DNA of 39,653 bases from Chitinophagaceae bacterium (GTDB lineage Bacteria > Bacteroidota > Bacteroidia > Chitinophagales > Chitinophagaceae): contig JANYEB010000209.1 in the NCBI GenBank assembly GCA_025363355.1, forward strand, positions 1 through 39,653, given 5' to 3'. A program made the translations under genes and the position numbers. The notes under the pieces are model-generated. The model searched no databases. It was not told the origin of the DNA and saw only the letters and a program-made list of their open reading frames with translations. This document shows, in pieces, positions 26,936 through 35,343 of the stretch. The number at the start of each line of letters is the position of its first letter. Positions within the stretch are counted from its first letter, which is position 1.

Positions 26936-28273
26936 ATGAAATCATTTTACAAATCATTCTACCTAAACCCACTATTTTTTATAGCAGGGGCAGCAGTATG
27001 TTTGGTATTTGCTTTGTCTTTTTTCTTTGCACCGCTGTTTGTTATTGCAAAAGTTTTCTTAGCAGTATTAGCTCTATTGGTTTTGTTAGATATTATTTTT
27101 CTCTACAGTAAACGCAATGGAATAGTTGCAGAAAGACATTGTAATTACAGATTAAGTAATGGAGATAAAAATTCTATCAGCATTCAGTTACAAAGCAATT
27201 ATGCTTTCCCTATTGCTGTTGAAATAGTTGAGGAACTTCCTGCACAATTAATAAACAAAGCAACCAATATTGATAATTTTTTATTGAAAGCAAATGATAG
27301 CAATATTTTGCACTATACAGTTTCTCCTACAGAACGAGGTGAGTATCATTTTGGCAGCACTTTAGTTTTTATTACATCACCTCTAAAGTTGGTAAAAAGA
27401 CGTTTCGCTTTCAATACCAATCAAACTGTTTTTGCGTATCCATCTTATGTTCAAATGCAAAAATTTTCATTGTCTGCTATCAGCAATAGTTTGCAACAAG
27501 TTGGCAGCAAGCAAGTGCGTAAATTGGGAAATAGTGTAGAGTTTGAGCAAATTAAAGAATATGTTCAGGGCGATGATTATAGAACGATTAACTGGAAAGC
27601 AACTGCACGAAAATCACAGTTAATGGTAAATACTTATGTAGATGAAAAATGCCAGCAAGTATTTTGTTTGATAGATAAAAGCCGTAATATGAAAATGCCT
27701 TTCGAGGGATTAACGCTTTTGGATTATTCTATCAATGCAAGTCTTGCATTGAGTAATATAGCCATTCAAAAGCAAGATAAAGCTGGGTTGATTTGTTTTG
27801 CCGAAAAAATGGATACTTTTATTCCTGCCGATAGAAAGCCAATGCAAATGGAAGCCTTAATGCAGCAACTTTACAAACAACAAACACAGTTTAAAGATGC
27901 AGATTACGAAGGGTTATATGCACAGGTTCGTAATAAAATTAAACAAAGAAGTTTACTTATACTCTTCACTAATTTTGAAAGTGAATATAGCCTGCAGCGT
28001 CAATTGCCCTATTTAAAACGTATAGCAAGCTATCATTTATTATTAGTTGTTTTTTTTGAGAACACCGAGATTAAAAAACTGCTTAACCGAGATGCAGCTA
28101 ATACAGAAGAAATATATGTACAAACAATTGCAGATAAGTTTTTATACGAGAAAAAATTAATGCTAAAAGAACTTCGCTACAATGGCATTATGGCAACCAT
28201 CACCACACCAGCAGAATTAACGATAAACACCATTAATAAATACCTTGAAATAAAAGCAAGACAAGAGTTGTAA
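26936..28273 (+). CDS. DUF58-domain membrane protein
   Basis: The 445-residue protein has two N-terminal membrane helices (about 12-57) and a beta-rich region (about 65-190). The DUF58 motif is EYVQGDDYRTINWKATARKS, followed by a von Willebrand A-like segment (VFCLIDKSRNMKMPFEG) in which the metal site reads DKSRN. Proteins of this family partner with MoxR ATPases in a still poorly defined membrane complex. It is the last gene of the operon, followed by a GC-rich repeat and a long palindromic terminator. No batA/batB-type vWA genes follow in this copy. Confidence 0.9.
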   Translation: MKSFYKSFYLNPLFFIAGAAVCLVFALSFFFAPLFVIAKVFLAVLALLVLLDIIFLYSKRNGIVAERHCNYRLSNGDKNSISIQLQSNYAFPIAVEIVEELPAQLINKATNIDNFLLKANDSNILHYTVSPTERGEYHFGSTLVFITSPLKLVKRRFAFNTNQTVFAYPSYVQMQKFSLSAISNSLQQVGSKQVRKLGNSVEFEQIKEYVQGDDYRTINWKATARKSQLMVNTYVDEKCQQVFCLIDKSRNMKMPFEGLTLLDYSINASLALSNIAIQKQDKAGLICFAEKMDTFIPADRKPMQMEALMQQLYKQQTQFKDADYEGLYAQVRNKIKQRSLLILFTNFESEYSLQRQLPYLKRIASYHLLLVVFFENTEIKKLLNRDAANTEEIYVQTIADKFLYEKKLMLKELRYNGIMATITTPAELTINTINKYLEIKARQEL

Positions 28274-28327
28274 ACTCAACTTTTCTTTTGGGGCTGTCAA
28301 CACTAGAAATACTATTTAACTTTTGTT

Positions 28328-28392
28328 CGGGCTTTTCGTTACAAGTCCTCGCTTCGCTGTGGGCTTTCCACTGCAATCCCGCAGCCTTTCAG
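28328..28392. repeat. GC-rich extragenic element between convergent genes
   Basis: The stretch CGGGCTTTTCGTTAC to CCCGCAGCCTTTC stands out as GC-rich in AT-rich surroundings. It contains nested complementary parts: GTGG-CTTT-CCAC near 28358-28371, and outer CGGG (28328) with CCCG (28378). It is not coding. It resembles the short multi-copy extragenic repeats of Bacteroidota genomes, which cannot be confirmed from one copy. Confidence 0.45.
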
Positions 28393-28421
28393 CTATATAA
28401 CATTATTCAACTTCACATAAT

Positions 28422-28461
28422 AATAAAGGGCTACTAAAATTAATTTTAGTAGCCCTTTATT
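28422..28461. terminator. 40-bp perfect palindrome, bidirectional terminator
   Basis: Every base from 28422 to 28461 is self-complementary about the centre 28441/28442. The arms begin AATAAAGGGCTACTAAAAT and end with T-rich sequence on both strands. It lies between the convergent DUF58 gene and the large T9SS gene, so it can terminate transcripts from both sides. Confidence 0.88.
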
Positions 28462-28477
28462 TAAAAAGCAGATGGTA

Positions 28478-31400
28478 TTATTCAACAATTACCTTTTCAA
28501 CAAACTTCTTATTTGTTGTTTTATTCGTCATTGTTACATAATAGAACCCAGTATTTGAACTCACAACAATATCCATATTTTTGGTTAATGCAGTTGTTGT
28601 TTGTTGTTGCAAAACCCTACCCAATACATCTTGAACTGTTATATTCCAAACACCTTTCTCATCTCTTGGTATTGAAATATGAACCAATCCTTTTGTTGGG
28701 TTCGGATAAACAGAAATCAAACTACTACTCAATTGCTTGTTTCTTATAATTGGTTTTGGAGTAATAATTGTTGGTTTATAAACATAATTGTTCAAACTTC
28801 TGCTCGCTGTATTATTTACAGGGCAAACATCTCCAAACATTGTATTCTCCTCTGTTAAACTATTGCTCAAATCTCTAGAGCTATGCACCACCATTCCAGC
28901 AGTTAAAGGGCATTGTATCACCAAAGCATTCAAATCACTTTCATTGGCAACTGTAAACTCTTCTTGATTAATTAACTTAATCACCCAACCATAAAACTTT
29001 TTATAGTTAACTTCAACAGCATTTGTTGTTGTAAAACCGCCTACTAAACCATTTGCATCAGCTATATTTCCATCAGTTAATGCCGTTTCAATCGCATAAA
29101 TTTTATTAAAATTGCTCGAAGCATAATCAGTTAAAAAAGTTTGAAGAATAGTTGAATTTACAGACAGAGAAGCGTCTGCTTTTAATCTTTGGTACAATTG
29201 TGCTTTTAGCGAGTATAACGCCAAAGTTTGATTGTCAGAAGCCACAGAAATATCACCTGTAGCAACATCTTCATCGGCAGCATATTCGTCAATATTGCCA
29301 ACAAAAAATGGCTTGCTATCTTCATCTTGCATACCAACAAGCTTCACATAGTAAACACCTTGTTTTAAAATCATTTTGTTTCTAATGTTGGCATAAATAA
29401 AATTATCCCCTGCATTCAAACTTCTTGCTGTTTCAAAAACAATTTGTTCGTCTTTATCAAACACACGCAACGTAACATTAGTAGCATCATTAACAAATGT
29501 CTTAATCATCAAATTACTCATATTGCTATAATTAGGCAATATATCCCAACTTTCGTGTGTGTTCTCCGAAGCACCAACAGAGTTATCAATTATTTTACAC
29601 TTCTTTTTAGTTATAGGTACTAATTCCAAATCATTGTTAATGGCTTCAACTTTTGTTAAGTCTGATGTTAAAACTATATCATCTGTTTTAACACTTTTCT
29701 TTTTGTGTAGTGTAAGGTAAAACAATACTGAACCATCATTTAGTGTTACGCCACTACTTGCATCATTAACCCAAATAAAACTTATTACTCCTTTGTTACT
29801 TTCAGTACTCGCTTGTGTACTATTTATTTCAAAAGCCAACTGATCATTTTCAAAAGCATAATATTCAAAATGTGTTGGATCAAAACTCAAGCTAAACTGC
29901 ACACCACTAATATCACTAAAATTATTAGCCCTAACAGGTATTGTAACATTGTCTAACTCTGTTGCATCAATATCATTAAAGTAAATTTGTATAGGGTTGG
30001 CTCTTGCTAAAGAAGGATTCCAATCCCAATCTACATCACCTAGTTTTACACCATAAAAATCAAAACTACTTTCATTACAACTATTATACCCGTCAGTTTG
30101 AATTATATTACCACAGCCAGGGTATTTATAGTTATTATACCAATTTGGGTTACTAAAAAATGGTGTGTTATTTCCAATTACATTGCCATTAAAAGGTTGA
30201 AAAGGATGATATTGGTCTAAACCTACGAACGCCCACAACCTGCCACCAGTAAAAACAGAATTACCAGGAAACCAAGTTGTTGGGGTGGTAGTAGCGTTAA
30301 AGGGAAGTCCTTGTATGAACCTTTTTAAACGAAGCACATCTGTGCTGTTTATAACTCCATTATTATCAACATCTGCTGCTATACACTTAAATGCATTGTT
30401 AAAATACTTAGTGCCTGAAATATGATCTTGAATTGCTTTTACATCTGCTAGTGATATACCATTTAGTAAATTGACATCATTATTTTTATTTGGCACTAAA
30501 CCAACACCTCCAAAAAAAGCGTTATCGGGGTAGTATGATTGAAGAAAATATCTACCTGTATTATTACCATTAAAAATTTGTGTAGGTGGAGTTGTGACAC
30601 TAGAATTCCAGTACCATTGTCTATAGACACCCATATCTACATTTTTAATAGGGGTGTAGTTTGATGTGCCATAATCTTTTGCGTGATGAATCACACCAGT
30701 CGGTATTGGGAAAATTTCTCTAAAACAATGACCATCAGAAATAACTAAATTTCCACATAAATTTTGTGTTACTCCATTAGGAACAACATTGGCAGTTAAT
30801 GGTGCGATGCCATCATTTATTCTATCTGAGCCACTACCAGCTAAAGTTGTTATCAAGTTACCATTGTTTAAATTAATTATACGAAGCCTTTTATCTAAAT
30901 AATCGGATACATATAAATTATTGTTAAAATAATTTACTCGACAGACTCCATAATACAAAGCATTAATAGCAGCCCCCCCATCGCCTGAACCATAGATAGC
31001 TGTTGTATAATAATCACCAGAAAACTTTGTAATTGTTCCACTACTACCTAAATCAATTTTCATAATTATGCTACCATTTGGTGCAGTAGTATTTTGTGAT
31101 GATGCAACATATAAACAATTTCGAACTGGGTCAAATGTTAAACTTCTGACATGACCAATTTCTGCATTAACTGCAAGGCCACCTAATCCTGACAAAGCAA
31201 ATGAACCATTGCCCGCAACAGTAGTAATAATACCATTTGCATCAATTTTTCTAACTCGTGCCATACCCAAATCTGCAAAATACAAATTGTTATTGTTATC
31301 AAAAACCATATCTATTGGTTTAGTCAAATTAGCAGATGTTGCAGAAATGTTGTCTCCGTTATAAACACTATTACCAGTTCCTGCAAAAGTTGTTATCTTG

Positions 31401-31813
31401 TTAGTTTGCATATTTATTTTTCTAATTCTATATGTTTCTGCAATAAATAAATTACCAGTTGCATCAAAAACCAACTTAGTAGGACTGGTAAGAGTTGCAT
31501 TTATTGGATTTCCCCCATCTCCAGCATACCCTTGTGCTCTATTTTGATCTCCACAATAACGGTTAACAATGCCAGTATTAATGTTCAATTTTCTCACCAT
31601 ATTATTACCTGCGTCGGGTATAAACATATTGCCGTTGTTATCAAAAGCAGGTTCATAACATCCATTAAAAACAGCATCTTTAGCCAACCTATTATCACCA
31701 CTATATCCTCCAATAGTGCTTAAGGAACCAGCATCTGTATGTAAATATTGTGTATATGCATTTGTACTTGTTAAAATAGCAAATACTACAAGTAAATTTT
31801 TTATTACTTTCAT
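28478..31813 (-). CDS. large T9SS-exported protein with NHL propeller, dockerin-like and cohesin-like modules
   Basis: The 1111-residue protein has a signal peptide (MKVIKNLLVVFAILTSTNAYT). A series of NHL-type repeats follows (about 27-370; for example NLFIAETYRIRKI, NLYFADLGMARVRKID and NLYVSDYLDKRLRI). Next comes a dockerin-like EF-hand segment (ADVDNNGVINSTDVLRLKRFI, around 490). A cohesin-like beta domain lies at about 605-740 (DNVTIPVRANNFSDISGVQFSLSF read in two parts). After a region without recognised domains, it ends in a type A sorting domain (SVYPNPTKGLVHISI to FVEKVIVE). It should be secreted and kept at the surface. No catalytic motif is seen, so a binding or structural role is likely. 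Confidence 0.85.
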   Translation of the reverse strand: MKVIKNLLVVFAILTSTNAYTQYLHTDAGSLSTIGGYSGDNRLAKDAVFNGCYEPAFDNNGNMFIPDAGNNMVRKLNINTGIVNRYCGDQNRAQGYAGDGGNPINATLTSPTKLVFDATGNLFIAETYRIRKINMQTNKITTFAGTGNSVYNGDNISATSANLTKPIDMVFDNNNNLYFADLGMARVRKIDANGIITTVAGNGSFALSGLGGLAVNAEIGHVRSLTFDPVRNCLYVASSQNTTAPNGSIIMKIDLGSSGTITKFSGDYYTTAIYGSGDGGAAINALYYGVCRVNYFNNNLYVSDYLDKRLRIINLNNGNLITTLAGSGSDRINDGIAPLTANVVPNGVTQNLCGNLVISDGHCFREIFPIPTGVIHHAKDYGTSNYTPIKNVDMGVYRQWYWNSSVTTPPTQIFNGNNTGRYFLQSYYPDNAFFGGVGLVPNKNNDVNLLNGISLADVKAIQDHISGTKYFNNAFKCIAADVDNNGVINSTDVLRLKRFIQGLPFNATTTPTTWFPGNSVFTGGRLWAFVGLDQYHPFQPFNGNVIGNNTPFFSNPNWYNNYKYPGCGNIIQTDGYNSCNESSFDFYGVKLGDVDWDWNPSLARANPIQIYFNDIDATELDNVTIPVRANNFSDISGVQFSLSFDPTHFEYYAFENDQLAFEINSTQASTESNKGVISFIWVNDASSGVTLNDGSVLFYLTLHKKKSVKTDDIVLTSDLTKVEAINNDLELVPITKKKCKIIDNSVGASENTHESWDILPNYSNMSNLMIKTFVNDATNVTLRVFDKDEQIVFETARSLNAGDNFIYANIRNKMILKQGVYYVKLVGMQDEDSKPFFVGNIDEYAADEDVATGDISVASDNQTLALYSLKAQLYQRLKADASLSVNSTILQTFLTDYASSNFNKIYAIETALTDGNIADANGLVGGFTTTNAVEVNYKKFYGWVIKLINQEEFTVANESDLNALVIQCPLTAGMVVHSSRDLSNSLTEENTMFGDVCPVNNTASRSLNNYVYKPTIITPKPIIRNKQLSSSLISVYPNPTKGLVHISIPRDEKGVWNITVQDVLGRVLQQQTTTALTKNMDIVVSSNTGFYYVTMTNKTTNKKFVEKVIVE

Positions 31814-31903
31814 TGTGACTTTTTTGAAATGATTTAATCAGCTTAACAATTTATCTATGTAAATTGATAGCCAAATGATAAAACTTTTGAAAACCTTAAT
31901 TTG

Positions 31904-33763
31904 TTAGTGTAATACTATTTTTTTAATTATGCTTGTACCTATGGCAAACGAAATTCTTAGGTAATAAACACCTTTGGAAAATGAAGACAAATTGATTTTT
32001 TTTTCTTTGTCAAAATTTATGTTATAATTATTGCAGAGTAGGGTTTGGGCTAATTGATTGGTGACAGTAATTGATGTAATATTATTTCCAATAACGGTTA
32101 CAAAATTTATTGTTGGATTTGGGTAAATTAAAACATTAGTGGATACAAATTGTTTTTTATGAACTGTATTTATTTTACTGTAAATTTTATTGCCATTCTT
32201 TTTAATAACTACAATTCTGTAATATAAAACTTTGCTATCAATCGGCAAATTATCGTCTATGAAATTATATTGAAAGGTTGAAACAGAAATAAAAGGTAAT
32301 ATTCCAATATTTTTAAATTTGTTTCCATCAATGCTCCTTTCAATAATAAACTCTTCTAAATCTTCGTCATTTGCAATAAACCAGCTATTGGTAACAAATG
32401 GTTTTTCTGCACTAGTTAAATAACTGTTGAATTGAAAAAAGGTAATGGGTAATAAGGTGTCATTTTTTAGTTTTATAACCCACACATCATAGTCTCCATA
32501 ATTTGCAGTAATATCACCATTTGAAGAAAAGGTTTCTCCTAAGCAGATATAACCTCCATCATTAGTTTGCAATACAGAATGACCTATATCAGTTAATGAC
32601 CCGCCTAAACTTTTCTGCCATTGTTTATTACCATTACTATCAAGCTTTATTAACCAATAGTCGTTAGTGCCGTGATTTCCGACCACAACACTATCATTCG
32701 AGTCAGAGGTTCCTATTACAATATAGCCCTTATCAACAGTGTTACTAATATCATATAATAACTCAAACTGTGAACCCCCATAAGTTTTTTGCCAAATAAT
32801 ATTGCCAATGCTATCGGTTTTGATAACCCAATAATCTGATAGTATACTTGTGTTAGAAGTAATTGCACCAATAGTGAATGTGCCATCGTTGTTTAGTAGT
32901 AAACTTTTGGCAGATTCTATACCATAACTTTCAAAACACTTTTGCCATAATAGATTTCCTTGTTTATCAATTTTAACTAACCATACATCTCCACCTTGAT
33001 GTTTACCAACAACATCGCCATCATTGGAACCAGTACTACCACTAAAGATATAGCTACTATCTTTTGTTTGAATTATTGAAGCAGCAGTCTCTTCACCAGA
33101 TCCTCCGTAGCATTTTTTCCATTGCACATTACCTAAGCTATCTAATTTAACAATCCAACTATCGCCTGTAAGATTTGGATATATCCAATGATTCCCAACA
33201 ACATCAAAATCGGTAGACATTGTATAACCTACCACTATATAACCTTTGTCAAAGGTTTGAATAATGCTATTTGGAATATCATCATTGGTACCTCCAAAGC
33301 ATTTAGCCCATTGCGTGTTGCCAATGCTATCAATTTTCAGTATCCAATAATCTGCTTGCGGATTACCTGGTGTGTAATGATACCCTACAACATCTCCATC
33401 TTTTGAATTTGTAGTTGCTGCAATAATGTAACCTCCATCAGTAGTTTGCTCAATATGTACTGCATATTCAAAGTTACTGCCACCATAAGTTTTTTGCCAT
33501 TGTATTTGCCCTGTACTATTTAGCTTAACTATCCATACATCGCCATTGCCTTTTTGGTTTGTTATATTGCTATCATTACTTTCTGTGCTGCCACACATAA
33601 TATAACCCCCATCTTTGGTTGGTTTTATACAATTACCAGTTTCAGCTTTACTACCCCCATAATTTTTTTGCCATTCAATGGCTGGTGCAACTTGGCTTTG
33701 TGCCTGTGTCACGTTAGTTATTATTGTTATTAAAAATAGTAAATGTTGAATATAGCGTTGCAT
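31904..33763 (-). CDS. T9SS-exported seven-repeat beta-propeller-like protein
   Basis: The 619-residue protein has a signal peptide (MQRYIQHLLFLITIITNVTQA). Seven consecutive units of about 50-65 residues follow, each of the form WQKxYGGS, then QTxDGGYIxxG, then SNDGDVVGxH, then DYWIxKxDSxGN (about 28-430). Seven such units are what a seven-bladed beta-propeller needs. A fibronectin-III-like region follows (about 440-535), then a type A sorting domain (VLIYPNPTINFVTV to IKKIVLH). It should be secreted by T9SS. No catalytic residue set is visible; ligand binding at the surface is the likeliest role. It is 90 bp upstream of the other large T9SS gene on the same strand. Confidence 0.85.
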   Translation of the reverse strand: MQRYIQHLLFLITIITNVTQAQSQVAPAIEWQKNYGGSKAETGNCIKPTKDGGYIMCGSTESNDSNITNQKGNGDVWIVKLNSTGQIQWQKTYGGSNFEYAVHIEQTTDGGYIIAATTNSKDGDVVGYHYTPGNPQADYWILKIDSIGNTQWAKCFGGTNDDIPNSIIQTFDKGYIVVGYTMSTDFDVVGNHWIYPNLTGDSWIVKLDSLGNVQWKKCYGGSGEETAASIIQTKDSSYIFSGSTGSNDGDVVGKHQGGDVWLVKIDKQGNLLWQKCFESYGIESAKSLLLNNDGTFTIGAITSNTSILSDYWVIKTDSIGNIIWQKTYGGSQFELLYDISNTVDKGYIVIGTSDSNDSVVVGNHGTNDYWLIKLDSNGNKQWQKSLGGSLTDIGHSVLQTNDGGYICLGETFSSNGDITANYGDYDVWVIKLKNDTLLPITFFQFNSYLTSAEKPFVTNSWFIANDEDLEEFIIERSIDGNKFKNIGILPFISVSTFQYNFIDDNLPIDSKVLYYRIVVIKKNGNKIYSKINTVHKKQFVSTNVLIYPNPTINFVTVIGNNITSITVTNQLAQTLLCNNYNINFDKEKKINLSSFSKGVYYLRISFAIGTSIIKKIVLH

Positions 33764-34126
33764 AAAACAAATTTAAATAGTGATTTAAAAAATAGTAAAA
33801 ATCAGATGAATTATAACTAGGGTGGGTGTCTACTTTTTATGTATATCATTTTCACAGTATTAGAATTGGTCTGTTAAAACTAACAATAAATTGTATTCAA
33901 CACATTAACAATCAAAAAAATAATATTAGCCTTCTATATCAGCTATTGCCCTCAGCTATTTTAGTTTATAACAAAACCACAAAATGGCATCAGTAGAAAA
34001 GTTAAAAAATCTTTCTATGCACCTAATCTCAAATATATCTAGCGGTTTACTCCCCTCTCCATTTGGAGAGGGGTTAGGCTTAACTAATTGATATAAAATA
34101 CAAAACAAACCACTTCATCAAAAATT
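33764..34126. other. gene-poor spacer before the tandem array
   Basis: No convincing gene. A 35-codon ATG frame (33984-34091) runs across the REP-like palindrome and gives LPSPFGEGLG there, which looks like chance translation of the repeat. The rest is AT-rich without symmetry that I can support. Confidence 0.5.
34052..34073. repeat. REP-like GC-rich palindrome
   Basis: CCCCTCTCC (34052-34060) and GGAGAGGGG (34065-34073) form a perfect nine-pair stem with the four-base loop ATTT. It is GC-rich in AT-rich flanks and lacks a T-tract, so it resembles a repetitive extragenic palindrome more than a terminator. Confidence 0.6.
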
Positions 34127-34462
34127 AACAGCTCCGTAATGGCAAATGAAAGCTCCGTTATGAAAAATGTAAATGCCGTAATAACAGTTGTCACCTCCGT
34201 TATAAAGATTAACTGTGCCGTAATGACAAATGGCTGCTCCGTTATAAAAAATGACACCTCCGTAATGGCAAATGGAAGTTCCATTATGAAAAATGTAAAT
34301 GCCGTAATTACAGCTGTCACCTCCGTTATAAAAAAAGCACCTGCCGTAATTACAGTTGTCACCTCCGTTATCAATATGGCAACTTTCTCAAACAGTATTG
34401 TCAACACCATTTTCAATATGTCATATACCGCAATTTACAAAAGCACATTCGCAATAAATCCT
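34127..34462. repeat. tandem array of 21-bp units (12 clear, about 4 degenerate)
   Basis: From 34127 to 34378 the sequence divides without slippage into twelve units of exactly 21 bp, such as AACAGCTCCGTAATGGCAAAT. Eleven contain CCGTWAT at the same place; the eighth has CCATTAT. Four weaker units continue to 34462. A higher-order 126-bp period (six units) is visible: 34148-34210 and 34274-34336 match at all but a few positions. Because 21 is a multiple of three, frames stay open on both strands and encode seven-residue repeats. There are no unique spacers, so it is not CRISPR. The array lies 109 bp upstream of the unknown helical protein gene. Confidence 0.9.
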
Positions 34463-34489
34463 GTGGAAAACTTTTTTTTGTTGGATTAA
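34139..34489 (+). CDS. possible heptad-repeat protein encoded by the 21-bp array
   Basis: If translated, the plus strand gives 116 residues made of seven-residue units such as ESSVMKN, VNAVITV, VTSVIKI and NCAVMTN, with a fixed small residue-Val-Ile/Met core. The only ATG is itself part of the first unit, and the repeat starts 12 bases before it, which argues against a proper start. There is no signal peptide and no Asp/Glu-rich soluble part. The opposite strand is open too (34084-34416, ITEVTTV-type units), so openness is not evidence of coding. Changes between the 126-bp copies fall at all codon positions. Uncertain whether it is a gene. Confidence 0.25.
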   Translation: MANESSVMKNVNAVITVVTSVIKINCAVMTNGCSVIKNDTSVMANGSSIMKNVNAVITAVTSVIKKAPAVITVVTSVINMATFSNSIVNTIFNMSYTAIYKSTFAINPVENFFLLD

Positions 34490-34570
34490 AAAGAAATTCT
34501 CATTTTCGAAGTAGTAATCGCAACACGCTGTTACATAAACGATTTATTCACTCAAAACATAATATCTACT

Positions 34571-35272
34571 ATGAACACAAAGCAAGAAGCAAAGTACAAT
34601 ATGTACAAAGCAACACAATCACACTGCAACGCAAATCCAACAATTGTTGCCACCCAACCAGAGTTTGCAAATTCTGTTATTGATTTAGGAGCAGTAATAG
34701 CCGAAATTGAAAAAGACGAAACAGTAGTAAGCAAGAAAACAAAGGGTGTAGCTAAAGACAAATCAGTTTTAAAAATCGAACTTGCATCAGTAGCTTTTCG
34801 TATCTCATCGGCAATATTTGCTTTTGCCGAGAAAACAAAAAATAATACACTACAGAAATCTGTAGACTATGCTGAGAGTGATTTACAAAGAATAAAAGAT
34901 GGTTTAATGGCTGCAACCATTCAAAATATTTACGATGCAGCAAATACTAATCTTGCAGCACTTGCTGGCTATGGAGTAAAAGCAGCCGACTTAACAGAGC
35001 TACAAACAGCTATGTCAAAATACTCTGGAGCTGTTCCAGAACCAAGAAAAGCAGTAAGCAAAAAAGCAGCAAAAACAATCAATTTAACAGAGCAATTCAA
35101 AAAAGGAGATGCCATCTTAAAAAAACAGATGGACAAATTAGCTGTACCATTTAAAAAATCAAATAAAACTTTCTACGACGAATACCAAAGCGTTAGAAAA
35201 ATTATAACACCAGCCAGTAAAGCAAAGAAAAAAGAAGATAAAACGCCACCAAAAAATGATACACCCTCATAA
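34571..35272 (+). CDS. helical protein of unknown function downstream of the 21-bp array
   Basis: The 233-residue protein has no signal peptide or membrane helix. It looks almost wholly alpha-helical, with long Ala/Lys/Leu-rich stretches (ELASVAFRISSAIFAFAEKT, then DLTELQTAMSKYSG). A region LKKQMDKLAVPFKKSNKTFY is followed by a Lys/Pro-rich tail (KKKEDKTPPKNDTPS). The N-terminus is MNTKQEAKYNMYKATQSHC. I recognise the general pattern of a Bacteroidota-only hypothetical family, sometimes with an added C-terminal domain, but it has no name or known function that I can give. It is a single gene between the tandem array and a strong palindromic terminator, opposite dnaA. Confidence 0.8.
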   Translation: MNTKQEAKYNMYKATQSHCNANPTIVATQPEFANSVIDLGAVIAEIEKDETVVSKKTKGVAKDKSVLKIELASVAFRISSAIFAFAEKTKNNTLQKSVDYAESDLQRIKDGLMAATIQNIYDAANTNLAALAGYGVKAADLTELQTAMSKYSGAVPEPRKAVSKKAAKTINLTEQFKKGDAILKKQMDKLAVPFKKSNKTFYDEYQSVRKIITPASKAKKKEDKTPPKNDTPS

Positions 35273-35289
35273 ATTAAAACTGCATATAA

Positions 35290-35327
35290 AACAATAAAGG
35301 CTCTCAAATTTGAGAGCCTTTATTGTT
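35290..35327. terminator. 38-bp perfect palindrome, bidirectional terminator
   Basis: Positions 35290-35327 are fully self-complementary about 35308/35309 (arm AACAATAAAGGCTCTCAAA). It separates the convergent helical-protein gene and dnaA and has T-rich ends on both strands. Confidence 0.88.
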
Positions 35328-35343
35328 AATCTTGTATAAGAAA

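Noticed and set aside
33768-33775. TAAATTTG box on the minus strand before the seven-repeat T9SS gene
   Set aside because: It is only four bases from the ATG, too close for a -7 element unless the message is leaderless.
33984-34091. 35-codon ATG frame before the array
   Set aside because: Much of it is translation of the REP-like hairpin, and no family or ribosome-binding signal supports it.
34084-34416. Minus-strand frame of 110 residues across the array (ITEVTTV-type heptads)
   Set aside because: It is open because the 21-bp period keeps any frame free of stops. It has no better start or context than the plus frame, so I did not list it as a gene.
34127-34462. 21-bp array considered as a CRISPR array
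   Set aside because: The units are contiguous, without unique spacers, and no cas gene is present.
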